Assembly: GCA_022425585.1 (NCBI GenBank)
Contig: JAKMFF010000243.1
Location: forward strand, 1-7,059
Reading direction: 5' to 3'
From: Candidatus Poseidoniaceae archaeon
Lineage (GTDB): Archaea > Thermoplasmatota > Poseidoniia > Poseidoniales > Poseidoniaceae
Length of the DNA: 7,059 nt
The notes beneath the pieces were generated by a model. That model searched no databases and was not told the origin of the DNA. It saw nothing but the letters and a program-made list of their open reading frames with translations. Shown here in pieces: positions 1 to 4,514 of this stretch; positions within the stretch are counted from its first letter, which is position 1, and every line of letters begins with the position of its first letter. A program made the position numbers and the translations under genes.

Positions 1-477
1 GTCAGCAACTAATGTATCACCACATGACGGGCAAATAGCATGTAGTACACCACAATCATTGCGCTCACGGAAATCTATTCGCACTACCGGTGATACTTCC
101 TTAATCAGCGCACGACAAACATCTCGGCGCCTTACAGCATCAGCAGTTTGGTGCATGTATCTGTCGACTAGGCCGGTCACATGGAAATGTCCGTACAGGT
201 GCTCTGGTAGCAGACTGCCAGGTTTACCTTCAATGCATAGAATCATGGCTTCACCATTTTTCTCATTGAGTTTTTCGACTCGACATATTACTGTGTCACC
301 AACTTCAGGAGTGCAGACTTGCTTTGCAGCAGTAACTGTAGCAACCCCATCAGCGATAATGAAGTTACCAACAGCAGTCGCTAGGATACGACCATCAACT
401 TCGATTGTTCCTTCACCAGCCTCACAATCAGAGGTGGTTGATACTTGCATTCCCGGGGTGACGAGGCTCGCCGTCAT
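1..477 (-). CDS. csl4: Exosome RNA-binding cap subunit Csl4 (3' end cut off by window edge)
   Basis: Translating the minus strand from the ATG at 477 gives 159 open residues to the window edge. They match the archaeal Csl4 plan. There is an N-terminal domain with the VTPG (6-9) and GEGT (21-24) turns. An S1-type OB domain follows, beginning at GDTVICRVEKL (about 60-70). The beginning of a zinc ribbon comes last (GVLHAICPSCG, 143-153, first knuckle C149/C152); the second knuckle would lie outside the window. Csl4 is known to sit with Rrp4 on the Rrp41-Rrp42 hexamer, binding RNA and recruiting DnaG for 3'-5' RNA decay or tailing in the cytoplasm. Two further in-frame ATGs lie just upstream (483 and 486). 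I prefer 477 because an AGGA lies 9 bases before it and the family begins near this point. The METTL5-like gene upstream is a common archaeal neighbour. Identity is strong despite truncation. Confidence 0.85.
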   Translation of the reverse strand, partial: MTASLVTPGMQVSTTSDCEAGEGTIEVDGRILATAVGNFIIADGVATVTAAKQVCTPEVGDTVICRVEKLNEKNGEAMILCIEGKPGSLLPEHLYGHFHVTGLVDRYMHQTADAVRRRDVCRALIKEVSPVVRIDFRERNDCGVLHAICPSCGDTLVAD

Positions 478-486
478 TTTCATCAT

Positions 487-490
487 TCCT
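487..490 (-). promoter_or_regulatory. Candidate Shine-Dalgarno for csl4
   Basis: AGGA on the minus strand lies 9 bases before the ATG at 477 but directly against the ATG at 486. It therefore favours the inner start. It overlaps the TAG stop (491-489) of the short ORF described separately, which would permit translational coupling if that ORF is real. Confidence 0.3.
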
Positions 491-581
491 AAGCAATTGT
501 GGCCTTGTTTAGGTCGCACAACCTTCGCTTGTGTTGACGGGCGAGTTTATCCCTTTTCAATGCATCATACGAAATAGACAT
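489..581 (-). CDS. Possible 30-residue basic peptide ORF between methyltransferase and csl4
   Basis: The 107-base gap between the methyltransferase stop and csl4 contains an ATG at 581 followed by 30 open codons and a TAG at 491-489. The peptide starts MSISYDALKRDKLARQHKRR, is strongly basic in its first two thirds, and has one Cys. The ORF fills the gap almost exactly: it begins 3 bases after the upstream TGA and ends 2 bases before the most upstream csl4 ATG. A GAGG lies about 11 bases before its start. I recognise no family, and an ORF of this size can arise by chance. Alternatives are a plain 5' leader of csl4 or a translated leader peptide. No clear TATA element is visible in the gap. 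Low confidence. Confidence 0.2.
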   Translation of the reverse strand: MSISYDALKRDKLARQHKRRLCDLNKATIA

Positions 582-584
582 GCG

Positions 585-1238
585 TCATTCATCCTCATCA
601 AGGATTTTAGCGTCGCCAGGAAGATGGAATCTCCAGCATTTAACTTGGGTTTCACCCATTTTGCGGCTTTGGTGAGAATACTTTGGTGGTAATCGGAAAT
701 TACTTTCAAACACAATTTCCCAATCATATCCGTTGGCTTTGGCAATGCCTTTGAGATGTCCGGCTTGTTGGGAATGGAGTACATACATTGATTTAGGCTG
801 TAAACTAAAACCATATTCAAGCAATGGGCGGTCGGCTCTTGAACTTTGAAACCCCCATGGTGGATTCATAATTACAATATCAACATCAGAATACTCAGGT
901 ACTTGATCTTGGCCAATCATACTCCTAACCGTTTCAATGGAGCAGTTGTGTTTATCCATTACTTTATCGGCATTTGACTGCGCCACAGATAATACCTCTT
1001 GGTCTGCTTCAATCAGTATTACATTACTTGCACCAATCATTGCACAGCCAAGACCCAGCACTCCATTTCCAGCACCAACATCAATTACAGTTTTACCTTC
1101 AAGGTGGTCTAACTGGTCGATTGCTAAAACAAAGAATGCTGCCAAATCACCTTCTGTTGAGTATTGTTCTAACTCAACAGAATGTTGAGGATGTTGTTGT
1201 AATTTGGACAATTCGATGGCCAAATGTTTGGGCCGCAA
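585..1238 (-). CDS. METTL5-like N6-adenine RNA methyltransferase (COG2263 type)
   Basis: This 217-residue Rossmann-fold, SAM-dependent methyltransferase has the METTL5-family N-terminus (PKHLAIEL then LEQYST, 23-28) that precedes motif I, DVGAGNGVLG (53-62). The acidic motif II strand is LIEAD (75-79), and the catalytic NPPW (125-128), followed by GFQ, is typical of amino-group adenine methylation. Human METTL5 modifies one adenine of 18S rRNA with TRMT112. An rRNA target here is inference, and no Trm112 gene is visible. The length is typical. The start is TTG at 1238: an in-frame TGA stop lies only three codons upstream, no ATG occurs before motif I, and a GGTGAT Shine-Dalgarno sits 5 bases ahead. 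The gene follows the zinc-ribbon gene with almost no gap, in the same reading frame, and precedes csl4, so co-transcription is likely. The start region holds a notable inverted repeat (1152-1189). Confidence 0.85.
   Translation of the reverse strand: MRPKHLAIELSKLQQHPQHSVELEQYSTEGDLAAFFVLAIDQLDHLEGKTVIDVGAGNGVLGLGCAMIGASNVILIEADQEVLSVAQSNADKVMDKHNCSIETVRSMIGQDQVPEYSDVDIVIMNPPWGFQSSRADRPLLEYGFSLQPKSMYVLHSQQAGHLKGIAKANGYDWEIVFESNFRLPPKYSHQSRKMGETQVKCWRFHLPGDAKILDEDE
1152..1189. repeat. Three-part inverted repeat in the 5' coding part of the methyltransferase gene
   Basis: Plus-strand 1152-1162 (TTCTGTTGAGT) is the exact reverse complement of 1172-1182 (ACTCAACAGAA), giving an 11-bp stem with a 9-base loop. 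The core of the second arm also pairs with 1183-1189 (TGTTGAG), giving a 7-bp stem with a 3-base loop. The two hairpins share an arm and so exclude each other. In the transcript they lie about 50-87 bases after the TTG start, across codons for residues 17-29, including the conserved LEQY. Structure is directly visible; any regulatory role is inference. Confidence 0.5.
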
Positions 1239-1243
1239 AGAAA

Positions 1244-1249
1244 ATCACC
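1244..1249 (-). promoter_or_regulatory. Shine-Dalgarno deciding the TTG start of the methyltransferase
   Basis: GGTGAT on the minus strand is part of the canonical archaeal GGAGGTGAT complement of the 16S rRNA 3' end. It lies 5 bases before the TTG at 1238. It includes the TGA stop of the upstream zinc-ribbon gene, so ribosomes ending there are placed to restart. Confidence 0.55.
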
Positions 1250-1511
1250 AACCTGGGGGCCGGTAATGTTGATTTTGTTGATTGTTGAGACGGGCTGCTG
1301 CTTCGGCTTGTTGACGCATTGCTTCTAATCGGGCATAAGCATCGTTTTGCTGGTTATTCTGTTGTTGCATTTGCATCCTGAGCAAACGTATTTGTTCAGC
1401 CTCTGCTCTTAGCCTAGCCAATAATTGTTCACTTGGTTGGCCAGTTCCGCAAAAACGGCAAAATCTGACACCATCATGATGTTGATTACCGCAGTTGATA
1501 CAGAAGCCCAT
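1245..1511 (-). CDS. Small zinc-ribbon protein with Q/N-rich coiled-coil tail
   Basis: This 88-residue protein opens with a compact zinc ribbon: C4-x2-C7, then C18-x2-C21 (CINCG and CRFCG knuckles), as in the zinc_ribbon_2/double-zinc-ribbon group. Residues 28-75 are rich in Ala, Leu, Gln, Glu and Arg with heptad-like spacing and probably form a coiled coil. Two NNQQN runs (52-56 and 76-80) flank part of it, and it ends RPPGW. There is no signal peptide or membrane segment, so it is probably cytoplasmic. The ribbon presumably binds zinc structurally, and the helix may oligomerise or dock a partner; no specific function can be assigned. It is not Trm112, whose fold and length differ. The ATG at 1511 is supported by a GAGG 7 bases upstream. 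It lies 38 bases after the 344-residue gene and directly before the methyltransferase, so it belongs to the same transcription unit. Confidence 0.7.
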   Translation of the reverse strand: MGFCINCGNQHHDGVRFCRFCGTGQPSEQLLARLRAEAEQIRLLRMQMQQQNNQQNDAYARLEAMRQQAEAAARLNNQQNQHYRPPGW

Positions 1512-1518
1512 GTCTTTC

Positions 1519-1522
1519 CCTC
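1519..1522 (-). promoter_or_regulatory. Shine-Dalgarno of the zinc-ribbon gene
   Basis: GAGG within the purine run GAGGGAAAG on the minus strand is 7 bases before the ATG at 1511. It supports this start for a gene short enough to be doubted otherwise. Confidence 0.4.
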
Positions 1523-1549
1523 TTTCCCGTCATATTTGAGTCAATCGAT

Positions 1550-2584
1550 TTACTGTACAGCAGTTAGTTGCAAAAATACTGGCCAAGTTTCAAACCCAAT
1601 TGCCATTGCACGTTCGCTAATATCTTCCCATCTTGAATCATCCATCATGTCAGAAGGTTCTACCCCTGCTTCCATCAGTTCGGTGACCAGTGCACGGAAT
1701 TCTATCTCGATATCAGTCATTTCGGTTTCTGGTTCAGCCTCAACAATTTCCGGAATTTTGACGTTTTCAACCGGACTTTGAGGGGAACCTGGGGATTCAT
1801 CAATCAATTCATCAGGTTCAACTGGTTTCTCAGGTTTTACTTGGGAAAAGGGTAATTCTACATTGACCACTTGTTCAGCATCATTTGCCATTTCTTCCAA
1901 CATTTGGTCTGAGAAATTATCCATCACAGCATCTAATGTTGCGTCATCTTGAGATTTAACTTGTGGCGGAAGGGCTTCAATAGGTGTTGCTTGCTGGATA
2001 ATTTTAGCCTTCTTTTCAAGTCGTCCAACACCTAGAACTTCGGCTTGTTGTCTGGCCAACTCCGCAGCTTGTCGCCTTGGCAATGAAACAAAGCATTTGC
2101 CCGGAATAGACTTTGGCGGGAAGGGCAGGTAATATCGTTCAAGAGCGTCTATATCGGGATGCCTAAAGCACAGCATACTGATTGGTTCAAAGCCACGTTG
2201 TGCTGGAACTCCCATTGAGAACGGTACAGGAACTACATCGATGGTGCTTCGAAGCCATTTTTCTTGCGACATTAATTGCTGCATCCAGGGTCCTAAATCG
2301 GAACTAGCGATGTCGACGAATTGATATGAAGCAGAGCGAGGGTCAAAATTTTGTTCTTCGAGTAATTTAACTTCGTCTCTAGGACGGTGAAAAACTGTCA
2401 TCACCGGCTGTCCATGTTCAATCATATCCCCGTGTAGTTCCATGATTTTACGGTGTTTACGAGGAAACATCAGTAAAACAAGCAGCCGAGCAGCGTTTTC
2501 ATCCCAAATCTCATCCCAGCGAGATTCAGCCTCAACATATAGTTGGCCAATGGTCATGTCTGGTATCAATGCAGTGATTCCCAT
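1550..2584 (-). CDS. Uncharacterised 344-residue two-part protein with acidic linker
   Basis: I do not recognise this family. The N-terminal part (about 1-190) looks globular and mixed alpha/beta. It has a Trp/acid-rich stretch (WDEIWDEN, 23-30), a basic helix end (PRKHRK, 41-46), a hydrophobic IDVVPVPF (115-122), and a Pro-rich YYLPFPPKSIPGK (151-163). A charged helix, with AELARQQAEVLG near 174-185, leads into a Glu/Pro/Ser-rich acidic linker (about 200-288). A helical C-terminal module (about 290-344) contains several Trp and acidic residues. There is no signal peptide or clear membrane span, so it is probably cytoplasmic. The ATG at 2584 has no obvious Shine-Dalgarno; Met10 is an alternative. 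Fifty-three bases separate it from the upstream ASADH gene. Its place before a zinc-ribbon gene and the RNA-related genes suggests, but does not show, an RNA or translation link. It is clearly coding by length and composition. Confidence 0.7.
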   Translation of the reverse strand: MGITALIPDMTIGQLYVEAESRWDEIWDENAARLLVLLMFPRKHRKIMELHGDMIEHGQPVMTVFHRPRDEVKLLEEQNFDPRSASYQFVDIASSDLGPWMQQLMSQEKWLRSTIDVVPVPFSMGVPAQRGFEPISMLCFRHPDIDALERYYLPFPPKSIPGKCFVSLPRRQAAELARQQAEVLGVGRLEKKAKIIQQATPIEALPPQVKSQDDATLDAVMDNFSDQMLEEMANDAEQVVNVELPFSQVKPEKPVEPDELIDESPGSPQSPVENVKIPEIVEAEPETEMTDIEIEFRALVTELMEAGVEPSDMMDDSRWEDISERAMAIGFETWPVFLQLTAVQ

Positions 2585-2637
2585 AGCGCAACGTGTTATT
2601 CGAGCAGGAACAATACTTTAGGCATACCGTATTGTAG

Positions 2638-3693
2638 TTAGGAATTTTCTTGTAGCAAAAATTCGGCTAGATATACTAAACCACCAGCTGCACCGCGTAT
2701 TGTATTGTGCGAGTATGCATTGAATGAAACCCTGTTACCTTCAACCGATAAATCTCCAACAACAACCGCCATACCAGTTTTCAAATCATCAGAGGGGTTT
2801 GGATTTGAAGTGAAGTTTTCTCCATTGCTCCACAAATGATCTACAGGATTTATTTGGTCAACTAAATGAATCGCTTGTTTGGGTTTACTTGGCAATTCCT
2901 GACTGATTTCTAAAGTTTGAAACTGTTGGATTATTTCAGGTAACTCCAGTGAGCGTTGTGTTTTGAGTGTAACAAATACTTGATGACCGTCACGACGAGC
3001 AATCCGTTTGCATTTGACGTCGAGAGAAAATTCGGCTGGGGTTACTAATTGGTCTTGCATACTACCTAAGACATGGAGTAATTCAGCAGAAGTCTTTTCG
3101 GCCTCTCCATCGATGTTAGGATTGACATTTCCAGATAGTGCTTGCTGATCGAATAATAATTGCCAACCAGCACCTGAAAGTGCTTGTTCACTACGCATTT
3201 TAACAGAAACAATCGCTGATAATTTAGTAATTGCAGCAACTGGAAGGGCAAGTGGAATCAATGTACAATTTGTTGCACAATAATGCTTACTTGAGTAATT
3301 GTGATGAGGATTTATTTCAGGTATTATCATTGGTACATTCGGTTTTCTTCGGTAAGCACTTGAATTTGAATATACGGTGATTCCAGCATCAATAAGGACC
3401 TGTTCCACAGATTGAGCAATTGCTGATGGAAGGCCAGAAAAAGCCAGTTCAACCCCTATCGCTTGACATTGCTGAGCCAAGTTCGGATTATTGGCATCAA
3501 TAACGAGCAGCTCAGGTAACTTGGGGCGGTCCTCATCTAATCGCCAAGGAATTGAGGATAACTGCTTGTCTGCGGACGAGGGGCTGCCAGCAACAGCAAC
3601 AATCTCGAACATTGGATGATTAGCAAGGCGTTGTTGCAATCTTTGTCCAACTAATCCGCCGGCACCCAAAACCAAGCATTTGCGACGGGTCAT
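2638..3693 (-). CDS. asd: Aspartate-semialdehyde dehydrogenase, archaeal/fungal type
   Basis: This enzyme reduces aspartyl-4-phosphate to aspartate 4-semialdehyde with NADPH, the branch-point step towards lysine, threonine, methionine and isoleucine, in the cytoplasm. At 351 residues it has the usual length. Visible marks are the dinucleotide loop GAGGLVGQR (10-18), SGLPSAIA (86-93), SNSSAYRR (109-116), IPEINP (124-129), and the catalytic cysteine in ATNC (C143). Further marks are SGAG (173-176), the substrate-binding GEAEK (196-200), CKRIARRDGH with the probable catalytic H237, and the C-terminal NTIRGAAGG (330-338). These last elements are typical of the archaeal/fungal branch rather than the bacterial one. 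The cysteine motif departs from the common NPNC form and the glycine loop has GAGG in place of GATG, but all core residues remain. The ATG at 3693 has a GAAGG about 7 bases upstream. A perfect palindrome lies in the short leader. No aspartokinase is nearby. Confidence 0.9.
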   Translation of the reverse strand: MTRRKCLVLGAGGLVGQRLQQRLANHPMFEIVAVAGSPSSADKQLSSIPWRLDEDRPKLPELLVIDANNPNLAQQCQAIGVELAFSGLPSAIAQSVEQVLIDAGITVYSNSSAYRRKPNVPMIIPEINPHHNYSSKHYCATNCTLIPLALPVAAITKLSAIVSVKMRSEQALSGAGWQLLFDQQALSGNVNPNIDGEAEKTSAELLHVLGSMQDQLVTPAEFSLDVKCKRIARRDGHQVFVTLKTQRSLELPEIIQQFQTLEISQELPSKPKQAIHLVDQINPVDHLWSNGENFTSNPNPSDDLKTGMAVVVGDLSVEGNRVSFNAYSHNTIRGAAGGLVYLAEFLLQENS

Positions 3694-3710
3694 GATTCGG
3701 CCTTCTAGTC

Positions 3711-3722
3711 ATCAAATTTGAT
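3711..3722. promoter_or_regulatory. 12-bp palindrome ATCAAATTTGAT before asd, possible operator
   Basis: The 36-base gap between the GT2 stop and the asd ATG contains a perfect 12-bp palindrome centred about 23 bases before that ATG. Its size and symmetry suit a dimeric regulator or an internal promoter element. AT-rich palindromes can also arise by chance, and no second copy is apparent in front of the other genes here. Confidence 0.3.
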
Positions 3723-3729
3723 TGCTTGC

Positions 3730-4464
3730 TTAGTTCATGTCGAGATTGCCTTTACCTGTCACCACTTCAATAGGGTCTCCAAAGATACGCCGAATAAGCA
3801 ATTTTTTGAAAATAGCCCAACCATCAACCACTGACCCTAATTTTGCTTCGCCAAGTCTTGCTCGGTAAGTAATCGGTATTGCGCCAAGGATTAATTCCTC
3901 CTTGACACATGACGCAAACATTTCGGCCTCTATCTCAAAACGCATAGAATTTAATTTCAGCGAGGCAATGGCTTTTTTTGAAAACGCCCAATAACCTGTA
4001 CAAAGATCAACAGCAGGGACACCATATAATCCGGAGGCAATCCAAGTGAGCATATGGTTGCCAAAATAATTCAATTTAGTCATTGCATTCGGCTCAATAT
4101 TGCCTTTAAGCCGGTCTCCAATTACTACATCATTTGATTCAAGTAAGGTTAGTAGATTGGTAATTTCTCCAGCATCGTAAGTACCATCTGCATCTAACAT
4201 TACCAGTGCATCATGTTGTGAAGAGAGAAATTTAGTGAAGCCGGTGCGCATTGCAGCACCCTTTCCAGTACCTGCTTGCTTGACTACATCGCATCCATAC
4301 TCTTTAGCAATCGCAATAGTTTGATCCGCACTTCCTCCATCAACAACCCAGATGTTAATCCGCCATCCCAGTTTGTCTAATTTTTTGATAGGTATTTCGG
4401 GCAGCACACTACGTAGACCATTCTCCTCATCTAAGGTGGGGAGCATAACTACAAGGCTCTTCAT
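3730..4464 (-). CDS. GT2 glycosyltransferase, dolichyl-phosphate sugar synthase-like
   Basis: This is a GT-A-fold family 2 enzyme of the DPM/DPG-synthase group, expected to transfer a sugar from a nucleotide sugar to dolichyl (polyprenyl) phosphate at the cytoplasmic membrane face. From the ATG at 4464 it has 244 residues. Visible motifs are MLPTLDEENG (7-16), VVDGGSADQT (40-49), GKGAAMRTGF (67-76), the metal-binding DADGTYD (91-97), and DLCTGYWAF (153-161). FEIEAEMF (176-183) and GEAKLG (205-210) follow. There is no C-terminal membrane pair, so it is a soluble or peripheral form, similar in plan to archaeal AglJ-like enzymes; the sugar cannot be read from sequence. The frame is open to a TTG at 4536, which would add 24 residues and overlap the upstream stop. 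I prefer the ATG because the family usually begins about there and a GGTG lies 9 bases ahead. The upstream membrane protein is a likely user of the product. Confidence 0.85.
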   Translation of the reverse strand: MKSLVVMLPTLDEENGLRSVLPEIPIKKLDKLGWRINIWVVDGGSADQTIAIAKEYGCDVVKQAGTGKGAAMRTGFTKFLSSQHDALVMLDADGTYDAGEITNLLTLLESNDVVIGDRLKGNIEPNAMTKLNYFGNHMLTWIASGLYGVPAVDLCTGYWAFSKKAIASLKLNSMRFEIEAEMFASCVKEELILGAIPITYRARLGEAKLGSVVDGWAIFKKLLIRRIFGDPIEVVTGKGNLDMN

Positions 4465-4514
4465 CAGTCTAGACACCGCTACTTTAGTTTTGATGCCTTC
4501 GTAGTTTTCGTTCT

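Noticed and set aside
59..577. 172-codon plus-strand open frame
   Set aside because: It is antisense to csl4. The minus-strand frame carries the recognisable Csl4 domains, whereas this one gives a low-complexity Ser/Thr-rich translation with no family features.
557..820. 87-codon minus-strand open frame inside the methyltransferase gene
   Set aside because: It lies in another frame within a gene that has clear methyltransferase motifs, and its translation shows no domain or ribosome site.
937..1288. Two overlapping plus-strand open frames opposite the methyltransferase start
   Set aside because: Both are antisense shadows of the methyltransferase and zinc-ribbon genes, with Leu/Gln/Ser-rich translations produced by the repetitive codons opposite.
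1266..1420. TTG/CAA-rich stretch as a tandem repeat or CRISPR-like element
   Set aside because: It is explained by Gln/Asn-rich codons of the zinc-ribbon protein's tail; repeat units are irregular and there are no spacers.
1425..1781. 118-codon plus-strand open frame
   Set aside because: It is a Ser-rich antisense reading of the acidic linker and tail of the 344-residue gene; no protein-like motifs.
2608..2620. AT-rich AAAGTATTG as a possible TATA element for the 344-residue gene
   Set aside because: The match to the archaeal TATA consensus is weak and its distance from the ATG is only roughly right; not enough to call a promoter.
2596..2625. Nine-residue minus-strand mini-ORF (MPKVLFLLE) in the gap between asd and the 344-residue gene
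   Set aside because: It is too short to separate from chance, has no clear ribosome site, and is not joined in frame to the downstream gene.
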